DNA of 6,416 nucleotides from an uncultured Coriobacteriia bacterium (GTDB lineage Bacteria > Actinomycetota > Coriobacteriia > Coriobacteriales > QAMH01), in NCBI GenBank assembly GCA_949283445.1, contig CASDTD010000154.1, positions 1-6,416 of the forward strand, read 5' to 3'. This document shows positions 1-5,809 of this stretch, piece after piece. The notes beneath the pieces are model-generated. The model saw nothing but the letters and a program-made list of their open reading frames with translations. It was not told where the DNA came from and did no database searches. Each line of letters starts with the position of its first letter. Positions within the stretch are counted from its first letter, which is position 1. Made by a program: the position numbers and the translations under genes.

Positions 1-798
1 GATGTTGAGCATGCCGCCATGGAGCCAGTAGTTGGCGAACGTCTGTCCATAGGCGGCCTCGGACTGCGCTACCTCGTTTTCATGGTGCGGGAACACGAGG
101 TCGGAGCCGCCGCCGTGGATGTCGAGCGGCAGACCGAGATACCTCTGCGCCATGGCAGAGCATTCCAGATGCCAGCCAGGACGGCCCTCGCCCCACGGGG
201 AGGCCCAGTGCGGCTCGCCCGGCTTGGCCGCTTTCCACACGGCGAAGTCCAGCGGGTCGCGCTTGCGGTCCTCGAGCCCCTGGTTGTCGGCGCGCAGCTC
301 GCGGTGGCCAGATTCCATCTCGTCGATGTTGCGGCCGGACAGCTTGCCGTATTCGGCAAACGAGCGCACCGAGAAGTACACGTCGCCGTCCACCTCGTAG
401 GCATACCCCTTTTCGATGAGCAGCTCCACGAGCTCGATCATCGCGGGAATCTCCTCAGTGGCCTTCGGGCGCACGTCCGGATCGGCGATGCCAAAGCGGT
501 GCATGGCGTCGATGAAGGCATCGGTATAGAACGCCGCGATTTCTGCGGGCGTCTTGCCTTCTTCGGCGGCGCGGTTGATGATCTTGTCATCGACGTCGGT
601 GATGTTCTGCACGAACGTGACTTCGTAGCCGCGCCATGTCAGGTAGCGGCGCACCACGTCGAAGGTCAAAAACGTGCGCGCGTTGCCGATGTGAATGTAG
701 TTGTAAACCGTGGGTCCGCATCCGTACATCGCGACCTTGCCCGGCTCGCGGCACACGAGCTCTTCCTTGCGATGAGTCGCGGTATTGTAAATCTGCAT
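1..798 (-). CDS. cysS: Cysteinyl-tRNA synthetase, N-terminal 266 residues (3' end outside window)
   Basis: This cytoplasmic class I aminoacyl-tRNA synthetase joins cysteine to tRNA-Cys using ATP. Translation from the ATG at 798 gives [14 protein letters not shown] and reads open to the window edge. The ATP-binding HIGH signature appears as HIGN (residues 36-39) within YIHIGNAR. The zinc site that selects cysteine is complete: Cys27 in YGCGPTVY, Cys213 in WHLECSAM, and His238 and Glu242 in PHHENE. Their spacing matches the E. coli ligands 28, 209, 234 and 238. [15 protein letters not shown] is also family-typical. The KMSKS loop and anticodon-binding part would lie beyond position 1, since the family is usually about 460-500 residues. 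The start is supported by GAGGAG at 805-810. It is the last gene of the ispD-ispF-cysS run, 78 bp after ispF. I see no frameshift. The assignment is near certain. Confidence 0.97.
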   Translation of the reverse strand, partial: MQIYNTATHRKEELVCREPGKVAMYGCGPTVYNYIHIGNARTFLTFDVVRRYLTWRGYEVTFVQNITDVDDKIINRAAEEGKTPAEIAAFYTDAFIDAMHRFGIADPDVRPKATEEIPAMIELVELLIEKGYAYEVDGDVYFSVRSFAEYGKLSGRNIDEMESGHRELRADNQGLEDRKRDPLDFAVWKAAKPGEPHWASPWGEGRPGWHLECSAMAQRYLGLPLDIHGGGSDLVFPHHENEVAQSEAAYGQTFANYWLHGGMLNI

Positions 799-876
799 AT
801 CTTGCTCCTCGATCGGATAGTCCGAAAACGCACACGCGACAGCGTCGCGGCGAACACGAATGTAGTCGGCGCTATG
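799..876 (-). promoter_or_regulatory. cysS leader with two small hairpins and Shine-Dalgarno
   Basis: This is the 78-bp gap between the ispF stop and the cysS start. Going towards cysS it holds a perfect 6-bp stem with a 3-nt loop at 849-835 (CGCGAC-GCT-GTCGCG). A perfect 5-bp stem with a 3-nt loop follows at 825-813 (TCGGA-CTA-TCCGA), then the Shine-Dalgarno GAGGAG at 810-805. Four U residues lie between the two stems, too few for a convincing terminator. I find no good -35/-10 pair. The hairpins may mark a processing, pausing or weak attenuation site, or may be chance in GC-rich DNA. Confidence 0.35.
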
Positions 877-1350
877 TTAACAGGAAAGCAGGGCGACGGC
901 TTGCGCGGAGACGCCTTCGCCGCGGCCCTCGTAGCCCAGATGCTCCGTGGTCGTGGCCTTCACGCCCACCTGCTCCACATCGATGTCCAGCGCTCTGGCG
1001 ATATTGGCGCGCATCTGCTCGCGGTACGGCGACATCTTCGGCGCCTGCATCATGACGACCGAATCAATATCGTCGATGGAAAAACCCTGCTCGCGCACGA
1101 GTGCGCCCACCTGGCGCAAAAGCCCGATGGAGTCTGCACCCGCATAGGCAGGGTCGGTGTCGGGAAACAGCTTGCCGATATCGCCGGCGCGCAGCGCGCC
1201 CACAAGGGCATCCATGATGGCGTGCGCGAGCACGTCGGCATCGGAATGCCCGTCGAGCCCTTTTTCGAAAGGGATGTTCACGCCGCCGATGATGAGGTCA
1301 CGCCCCTCGGCAAACGCGTGGACGTCATAACCCAAGCCGATACGCTGCAT
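877..1350 (-). CDS. ispF: 2-C-methyl-D-erythritol 2,4-cyclodiphosphate synthase
   Basis: This MEP-pathway enzyme of isoprenoid synthesis converts CDP-methylerythritol 2-phosphate to methylerythritol cyclodiphosphate with release of CMP. It normally acts as a cytoplasmic homotrimer with active sites between subunits. The protein has 157 residues, the normal single-domain length. The zinc ligands are Asp9 and His11 in GLGYDVHAF and His43 in VLAHAIMD, matching E. coli D8, H10 and H42. Also present are [20 protein letters not shown], the substrate-loop sequence QAPKMSPY and the C-terminal signature [16 protein letters not shown]. The ATG (1350-1348) directly follows the TAG of ispD with no intervening base. 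Its ribosome site, GGAGGA, lies inside the ispD 3' end (1364-1359), so translational coupling to ispD is likely. The gene ends with TAA at 879-877. All key residues are intact. Confidence 0.97.
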   Translation of the reverse strand: MQRIGLGYDVHAFAEGRDLIIGGVNIPFEKGLDGHSDADVLAHAIMDALVGALRAGDIGKLFPDTDPAYAGADSIGLLRQVGALVREQGFSIDDIDSVVMMQAPKMSPYREQMRANIARALDIDVEQVGVKATTTEHLGYEGRGEGVSAQAVALLSC

Positions 1351-2214
1351 CTAGTCGTTCCTCCGCCCCACGCGCGAGGACAGCGCCGCGATGACCGGGC
1401 CGACGTCTTCCGGCACCGTGACCTTGATGTTGTCGCGCGGGCCGTCGAACATGAGAATCTTGCCGTCGATGCGCTCGACGAGCGAGGAATCGTCCGTCCC
1501 GACGAAGCCATCGATCATCGCCGTCTGGTAGGCGCGACGGCAGATTTCCGCGCGGAAGATCTGCGGCGTCTGCGCAACCCAGAACATGCTGCGGTCGGGC
1601 GTTCCCACAATGGAATGCCCGTCCACGACCTTGAGCGTGTCGATGGAAGGATGCCCCACCACGACGCCGTCGGCGTCGGTGTTGCCCTTGAGGGAATTGA
1701 GCGCATGAGTGATGAGGTCGACCGTCACCAGCGGGCGAGCCCCGTCGTGAATGGCGATGTAGTCGAAATCTTCGGGAACGGCGTCCACGCCGTTCATGGC
1801 GCTTTCCTGGCGGATGGTGCCGGCGCTGGCGAACTCGATGGGCGTCACGAACGGATAGGGGTCAATCGCGTTTCTGCAATATTCCTCACGCCTCTCATCG
1901 GGGCACACGATGACGATGAGGCCGACATCGGGCGTGGCGTCGAACGCCTCTGCCGACCAGGTGAGCACGGGTTTGCCCAGCACCTCGAACAGCTGCTTGC
2001 CGCCGGGGTTGCCGAAGCGCTCCGCCGAACCGCCCGCGACGATGACCGCCGCCGTGGACGGGTTTTTCGCCACGCGGCCTTCCAGCGAGACCTGCGAGCT
2101 CTCGAACACGTTGATGCGGTGGACGAACTTATCCACCTGGGCCGGGCTGAGCGTTGCTGGGCCAGTTACCGGGTCGAGGTCGGTGCCCACTCTGCTCTCG
2201 AACTCTTCTACCAT
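1351..2214 (-). CDS. ispD: 2-C-methyl-D-erythritol 4-phosphate cytidylyltransferase with N-terminal extension
   Basis: This enzyme transfers CMP from CTP to methylerythritol 4-phosphate in the MEP pathway, one step before IspE and two before IspF. The protein has 287 residues against a usual 225-240. The catalytic nucleotidyltransferase fold begins near residue 54 (TAAVIVAGGSAERFG). Arg66 and Lys73 (GGKQ) align with the CTP-handling Arg20 and Lys27 of E. coli IspD. Further family blocks are IHDGARPLV, a DTLK motif, FWVAQTPQIF, TDDSSLVE and DNIKVTVPEDV. The first 53 residues are extra and unrecognised. The ATG at 2214 has a strong purine-rich ribosome site (GGGGAAGGGGAG, ending 3 nt before it). 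About four fifths of the codons in the extension end in G or C, like real coding sequence here. A GTG at 2073 (codon 48), with a weaker GGAAGG upstream, would give a family-length 240-residue protein and remains an alternative. It lies 28 bp after the cyclase gene and directly before ispF. Confidence 0.95.
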   Translation of the reverse strand: MVEEFESRVGTDLDPVTGPATLSPAQVDKFVHRINVFESSQVSLEGRVAKNPSTAAVIVAGGSAERFGNPGGKQLFEVLGKPVLTWSAEAFDATPDVGLIVIVCPDERREEYCRNAIDPYPFVTPIEFASAGTIRQESAMNGVDAVPEDFDYIAIHDGARPLVTVDLITHALNSLKGNTDADGVVVGHPSIDTLKVVDGHSIVGTPDRSMFWVAQTPQIFRAEICRRAYQTAMIDGFVGTDDSSLVERIDGKILMFDGPRDNIKVTVPEDVGPVIAALSSRVGRRND

Positions 2215-2242
2215 GCCGCTCCCCTTCCCCGTTTGCCTGCGC

Positions 2243-2779
2243 CTACCGGCTGCTCTCGAATTGCTCGAGCCGTTCTATTTCGCGGTCGAGCACATCTCGC
2301 GCGCTTTTCATTGCCAAGATAGTAGCGTTTTCGGGCACGACCCTCTCTTTTCCTTGGTCGAGCGTTATGGATTCCCCGCCGAAGTACAGGTCGATGACAC
2401 CACGACGCTGCGAAACGGTGATTGCGAGCGTGTCCGTCTGCACGCACATGCGCATCGCCGTGCGGTGCCGCATGCCCGTTTCCCTGGTCTCGCAGCTCAC
2501 AGTCGGGGTGAGGTGAACGTTGGCGCGCAAGATGCGCCGCGCATGCCCGTCCAAGACAATTGCCCCGTCCATCTTCGCAAGCTCGAACAAGCGATTCGGC
2601 GTAAACGCCGTATCCAAGACAAAGCCCCCGCTTCCCGCCGCGAGTACGTTTTCCGTGTCCCCGATGCAGATAAGAGCACCAGAACCGGACGCGACGATCA
2701 TGTCAAGCGCGTAGCGCAGGTCGCTGCCGGGAGCCACCGCCTCAAGCGCGGATTCCATATTTTGAACGACGTCGCCCAT
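2243..2779 (-). CDS. DisA-type diadenylate cyclase, catalytic domain only
   Basis: The predicted reaction is condensation of two ATP to the second messenger cyclic di-AMP. The 178-residue protein is almost entirely a DisA_N (DAC) domain: GALICIGDTENVL (34-46), GGFVLDTAFTPNRLFELAKMDGAIVL (51-76) and TGMRHRTAMRM (101-111). The two catalytic signatures, DGA (71-73) and RHRTA (104-108), are intact. KMDGAI and ETGMRHRTA-type wording marks the DisA branch rather than membrane-bound CdaA, and no membrane helix is visible. A charged helix (about 158-175, MKSARDVLDREIERLEQF) ends the protein. B. subtilis DisA continues about 180 residues further with a helical spine and a DNA-binding helix-hairpin-helix domain, which is absent here. 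The stop at 2243 is followed 28 bp later by ispD. I chose the ATG at 2779 because a GGGGGAG lies 8 nt upstream. The in-frame extension to GTG 2881 shows only half G/C at third positions and covers a hairpin. The activity is inferred, not shown. Confidence 0.9.
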   Translation of the reverse strand: MGDVVQNMESALEAVAPGSDLRYALDMIVASGSGALICIGDTENVLAAGSGGFVLDTAFTPNRLFELAKMDGAIVLDGHARRILRANVHLTPTVSCETRETGMRHRTAMRMCVQTDTLAITVSQRRGVIDLYFGGESITLDQGKERVVPENATILAMKSARDVLDREIERLEQFESSR

Positions 2780-2828
2780 GGACGCTTCTCCCCCTCGCCG
2801 GCCTGCACCCTGCAGACCATCATAACAC

Positions 2829-2863
2829 GGAGCCGCCGTATCATTTCGCGATACGACGGCCCC
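2829..2863 (-). terminator. Strong hairpin between clpC and the diadenylate cyclase gene
   Basis: Two 14-nt arms (2863-2850 and 2842-2829 in transcript direction) pair along their full length as RNA, with two G-U pairs. The loop is the 7-nt GCGAAAT. The hairpin starts 25 nt after the clpC stop. It is followed by GTGTTATGAT, so there is no U-run. It could be a U-poor terminator of the kind proposed in high-GC bacteria, a transcript 3'-end stabiliser, or an attenuator that lowers read-through into the cyclase-ispD-ispF-cysS genes. A TATGAT (2824-2819) just after it resembles a -10 box, but I see no matching -35, so a promoter there is only a possibility. Confidence 0.55.
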
Positions 2864-2888
2864 GCACATTCTTGATATCACGGCAGCG

Positions 2889-5462
2889 CTAGTCGGCGAC
2901 AGCGTCCCCTCCTGCAGTCCCGTGCCCCGACGAGCCTGCAGCGGCAGGCGCGATGCTCAGGTTCGATGCCGGTGCCTCCAGGGCGAGCGTCTTGCGCGCC
3001 CGCAGCTTCGGGACCTCGCCCTTTCCCGGCGCGAACACGAGCTCGTCGCCCACGTAGTCGACCAGGATAATCGAGCCTTCCGTCCACTTGCCCTCCAGAA
3101 TCTCTTCGGAAAGCGGATCTTCGATGAGGCGCTGGATGGCGCGACGCAGCGGACGGGCACCGAACGCCTTGTCCGTACCCTCGGCGGCGATGTGGCGCTT
3201 AGCCGCGGGCGTGAGCTCGATGCTCATGCCCTGGACGATGAGACGCTGGCGCAGGTCGTCGACGAGCAGGTCGATAATCTGGGCGATCTCCTCGTCGGAA
3301 AGCGAGGTGAACACGATCGTCTCGTCCACGCGGTTCAAAAACTCGGGACGGAACAGTTTCTTGAGCTCGGCCATGACAGAGCTCTTGATGTCCTTGTCGG
3401 AAAGGCCGCTCGTGTTCGACGTGCCAAAGCCCAGCGGGTTTTCCCGCGTGATCTCGCGCGCGCCGACGTTGCTCGTCATGATGATGACAGCGTTGCGGAA
3501 GTCCACCTTGCGCCCCTGCGCGTCCGTCAAGTGCCCCTCTTCCAAAATCTGGAGCAGGACGTTGAAGACATCCGGATGCGCCTTCTCTATCTCGTCGAAC
3601 AAGATGACCGAGTAGGGCCGTGCGCGCACGGCCTTGGTGAGCTGACCGCCCTCGTCGTAGCCCACGTAGCCCGGCGGCGAGCCGATGAGGCGGCTGACCG
3701 TGTGCTTTTCCATGTACTCGGACATGTCCAGCGAGATGAGCGCGTCTTCGGTGCCGAACAGGAACTCGGCCAGTGCCTTGGAAAGCTCGGTCTTGCCCAC
3801 GCCGGAAGGACCCAAGAAGATGAACGAGCCCATGGGGCGCTTCGGGTCTTTCAGGCCGGCACGGCTGCGGCGGATGGACTTGGCAAGGGCGGAAACCGCC
3901 TCTTCTTGACCGATGACGCGCTCGTGCAGCGCTTCTTCCATACGCAGCAGCTTGGCCGTCTCGGCTTCGGTGAGGCTGGAGACGGGAACGCCCGTCGCGA
4001 TGGACACGACGTCGGCGATGCGGTCGACGTCGACCGTCGCGACGTTGAGCGCAGCATCTTCGCGCCATTTCTCCTCGAGCTTCGCACGTTCCTTGAGAAG
4101 CGCCTTCTCCTTGTCGCGAAGCTGGGCCGCCGCCTCGAAATCCTGGCTCGAGATGGCCTCCTCCTTCTGCATGCGGACCTTCTTGAGCTTGTCGGAAATC
4201 TGCGCGATGTCCGCAGGCACCGTCATGTTCTTGATGCGCATGCGCGCGCCTGCCTCGTCGAGGATGTCGATGGCCTTGTCGGGCAAGAACCGGTCTTGCA
4301 CGTATCTATGGGACAGCGTGACCGCCGCCTCGACGGCCTCGTCGGTATAGTGCACGCGATGATGTGCCTCGTATTTGTCTTTGAGACCCTGCAGAATCGC
4401 GATGCTCTGCTCGATGGTCGGCTCCTCGACGACGAGCGTCTGAAAGCGCCGGTCGAGCGCTGCGTCCTTCTCGATGTGCTTGCGGTACTCGTCGGTCGTG
4501 GTGGCGCCGATGACCTGTATTTCCCCGCGCGACAACGGCGGTTTCAAGATGGCCGCCGCGTCGATGGAGCCTTCCGCACTGCCCGCGCCGATGATGGTAT
4601 GCAGCTCGTCGATGAACAGGATGATGTTGCCGTCCGCCTTGACTTCCTTGACGACGCCCTTCAGACGCTCCTCGAATTCGCCGCGATACTTGGAGCCGGC
4701 GACGAGCGCGGAAACATCCAGCGTGACGATGCGCTTGTCGCGCAGCACGTCGGGCACCTGGCCGTCGGCGATGAGCTGAGCCAGTCCTTCCGCAACGGCC
4801 GTCTTGCCCACGCCCGGCTCGCCGATGAGCAGCGGGTTGTTTTTCGTGCGCCGGGACAGGATTTGCTCCATGCGCTCGGTCTCACGCTCGCGCCCGATGA
4901 CCGGGTCGAGCTCGCCGTTAGAAGCCCGGCGCGTGAGGTCGACGCCGAACTCCTCGAGCATAGAGCCCTGTTGCGGGCGGGCGGCCTGCTGCTGCGCCCC
5001 CGGCCCCGCGAAGGGAACGGGCGTCGGCATAGCGTTCACGAGCTCGGTCACGGCATTGCGCACCTGGTCGCCGTCAACGCCCATGTTGACCAGTGCCTGC
5101 ATGGCGATGCCGTTGCCCTCGCGCACGATGCCCAGCAGCAAGTGCTCGGTGGAGATGTAGTTCTGCCCCATCTGCAGCGCCTCGCGTAACGCTCCTTCCA
5201 AAACGCGCTTGGCGCGCGGCGTGAACGGAATGTGCCCCGCAGCAGCCGTCGTCTCCTTTTCGGTGATGTCCTTTACCTGCGCGACAGTCTCTTCGTAGGT
5301 GACGTTCAGACGGCGCAGCGCTTGCGCGGCAAGCCCCTCGCCTTCGCGGATGAGCCCGAGCAGCAGATGCTCCGTGCCCACATAGGGCTGCTCGAGGCCA
5401 CGCGCCTCTTCCTGCGCCAGAATCAGAACCCTGCGCGCCTTGTCAGTGAATTTCTCAAACAT
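2889..5462 (-). CDS. clpC: ATP-dependent unfoldase ClpC (AAA+ partner of ClpP)
   Basis: This is a hexameric cytoplasmic Hsp100 that unfolds damaged or regulatory proteins and feeds them to the ClpP peptidase. The 857-residue chain has the full class layout. Two Clp N-repeats (about 1-145) contain [14 protein letters not shown] and its partner [14 protein letters not shown]. The first AAA+ domain has Walker A GEPGVGKT (214-221) and Walker B ILFIDE (281-286). A short UVR-type middle domain (about 425-465, [16 protein letters not shown]) marks ClpC rather than ClpB or ClpA. The second AAA+ domain has Walker A GPSGVGKT (551-558), Walker B VILFDE (619-624), Arg711 in FLNRVDE and sensor-2 GARPLRR (768-774). 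An LGF loop (677-679) predicts ClpP docking. The tail after about 825 is Ala/Gly/Ser-rich. The ATG is fixed by GAGGAGG at 5474-5468. No ctsR, mcsA or mcsB gene precedes it; its upstream neighbour is lysS. Confidence 0.98.
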   Translation of the reverse strand: MFEKFTDKARRVLILAQEEARGLEQPYVGTEHLLLGLIREGEGLAAQALRRLNVTYEETVAQVKDITEKETTAAAGHIPFTPRAKRVLEGALREALQMGQNYISTEHLLLGIVREGNGIAMQALVNMGVDGDQVRNAVTELVNAMPTPVPFAGPGAQQQAARPQQGSMLEEFGVDLTRRASNGELDPVIGRERETERMEQILSRRTKNNPLLIGEPGVGKTAVAEGLAQLIADGQVPDVLRDKRIVTLDVSALVAGSKYRGEFEERLKGVVKEVKADGNIILFIDELHTIIGAGSAEGSIDAAAILKPPLSRGEIQVIGATTTDEYRKHIEKDAALDRRFQTLVVEEPTIEQSIAILQGLKDKYEAHHRVHYTDEAVEAAVTLSHRYVQDRFLPDKAIDILDEAGARMRIKNMTVPADIAQISDKLKKVRMQKEEAISSQDFEAAAQLRDKEKALLKERAKLEEKWREDAALNVATVDVDRIADVVSIATGVPVSSLTEAETAKLLRMEEALHERVIGQEEAVSALAKSIRRSRAGLKDPKRPMGSFIFLGPSGVGKTELSKALAEFLFGTEDALISLDMSEYMEKHTVSRLIGSPPGYVGYDEGGQLTKAVRARPYSVILFDEIEKAHPDVFNVLLQILEEGHLTDAQGRKVDFRNAVIIMTSNVGAREITRENPLGFGTSNTSGLSDKDIKSSVMAELKKLFRPEFLNRVDETIVFTSLSDEEIAQIIDLLVDDLRQRLIVQGMSIELTPAAKRHIAAEGTDKAFGARPLRRAIQRLIEDPLSEEILEGKWTEGSIILVDYVGDELVFAPGKGEVPKLRARKTLALEAPASNLSIAPAAAGSSGHGTAGGDAVAD

Positions 5463-5494
5463 GCAAACCTCCTCATGGAGAAAAAGCTACGAAC

Positions 5495-5523
5495 AGTATA
5501 GGCACACGGCCCAACTGTGTGGT
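5495..5523 (-). promoter_or_regulatory. Probable clpC promoter
   Basis: A good -10 box, TATACT, lies at 5500-5495, which would start the transcript near 5487 and give a leader of about 25 nt. At 17-18 bp spacing the -35 position (around 5518-5524) reads ACCACA or CACCAC, far from TTGACA. The promoter may therefore need an activator or an alternative sigma factor, or the call may be wrong. CACAC and GTGTG flank the region between the two boxes and could form a small operator. The transcript then carries GAGGAGG (5474-5468), an excellent ribosome site 5 nt before the clpC ATG. Confidence 0.45.
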
Positions 5524-5554
5524 GACAGGACGTTGACGGCTCGCTGGCGCACAC

Positions 5555-5569
5555 GTGACAAGATGTCAC
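5555..5569. promoter_or_regulatory. Perfect inverted repeat GTGACA-AGA-TGTCAC, candidate operator
   Basis: This is a 15-bp site with 6-bp arms that match exactly around a 3-nt centre. It is centred about 75 bp upstream of the predicted clpC transcript start. A further copy of the half-site GTGACA occurs at 5522-5527, 33 bp away or roughly three helical turns and in the same orientation, next to the -35 position. A dimeric DNA-binding regulator of clpC is a reasonable guess. It does not match the CtsR, HspR, CIRCE or ClgR patterns I know, and the CRP half-sites are at the wrong spacing. Confidence 0.4.
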
Positions 5570-5583
5570 TTACGCTGCGACGG

Positions 5584-5684
5584 CACTTCGGAGTCGCAGG
5601 TTTCGGCCGCGGCGACGTTCGCACTTCGCAGAATTAGGTCGCGGCGACGTTCGAGGGCCAGGTTTCGGTCACGGCGACGTTTCG
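5584..5684. repeat. Three degenerate direct repeats of about 30-38 bp
   Basis: Three head-to-tail units can be drawn at 5584-5621, 5622-5653 and 5654-5684. All share the core CGGCGACGT (5610, 5642 and 5672), at 32- and 30-bp intervals. Units 1 and 2 share an identical 13-mer, GCGGCGACGTTCG, and the opening CACTTCG. Units 1 and 3 share CAGGTTTCGG. A weaker fourth trace, CACGGCGAAAGCG, begins at 5695. The block lies between the lysS terminator and the candidate clpC operator. Possible roles are a protein-binding array, a copy of a dispersed genomic repeat, or local slippage remains. No function can be read from the sequence. Confidence 0.6.
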
Positions 5685-5750
5685 GCAATGTTTTCACGGC
5701 GAAAGCGTCGCTGCAGCCGAAATTTGCGAGAATGTGCCCCTCCGTCACGC

Positions 5751-5783
5751 AAAACGGCCCGCCAGCGTATGCCGGCAGGCCGT
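5751..5783 (-). terminator. Intrinsic terminator of lysS
   Basis: In transcript direction a 13-nt arm (5783-5771) pairs with 5766-5754 along its whole length, with two G-U pairs. The loop is the 4-nt AUAC. The last U of the stem is followed by UUU (5753-5751), making a run of four. The hairpin starts 26 nt after the lysS stop. The high-GC stem, tight loop and U-run make this the clearest terminator in the window. It separates lysS from clpC, so clpC needs its own promoter. Confidence 0.82.
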
Positions 5784-5809
5784 CGTCACAGTTCTTGCGC
5801 CCTGACGCC

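Larger units (their letters stand above)
5463..5809. other. lysS-clpC intergenic region, 347 bp
   Basis: This is the only gap over 300 bp. From the lysS side it holds the lysS terminator, a short stretch with nothing recognisable (about 5686-5750), a block of degenerate direct repeats, a perfect inverted repeat and the clpC promoter and ribosome site. I found no credible gene on either strand. By eye I see no CtsR heptads (GGTCAAA), no HspR-type CTTGAGT-N7-ACTCAAG and no CIRCE element. Its base composition is close to that of the neighbouring genes, so there is no obvious sign of foreign DNA. Confidence 0.7.

Noticed and set aside
799..876. A T-box or other amino-acid riboswitch before cysS.
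   Set aside because: At 78 nt the leader is too short for a T-box, and I see neither the conserved T-box sequence nor a terminator/antiterminator pair.
19..2322. A 767-codon open frame on the plus strand across cysS, ispF, ispD and the end of the cyclase gene.
   Set aside because: It lies antisense to four well-recognised genes. Its His/Arg/Asp/Val-rich product resembles no family, and long antisense open frames are expected where third positions are G/C-rich.
2780..2888. A c-di-AMP (ydaO-type) riboswitch before the cyclase gene.
   Set aside because: The gap is 109 bp and is mostly one simple hairpin. It is too short for, and unlike, the multi-helix ydaO fold.
2922..5189. A 755-codon open frame on the plus strand opposite clpC.
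   Set aside because: Same mirror effect of a biased codon pattern. No domain, no ribosome site and no independent context supports it.
5584..5684. Could the phased repeats be a small CRISPR array?
   Set aside because: The units differ in length and sequence, the shared core is only 9-13 bp, the intervals are not unique spacers, and there are no cas genes nearby.
5566..5748. A possible 60-residue Arg-rich protein on the minus strand within the repeat block.
   Set aside because: It begins with GTG at the foot of the lysS terminator without a ribosome site, and its content is explained by the direct repeats. It would deserve another look only if related genomes conserve the frame.
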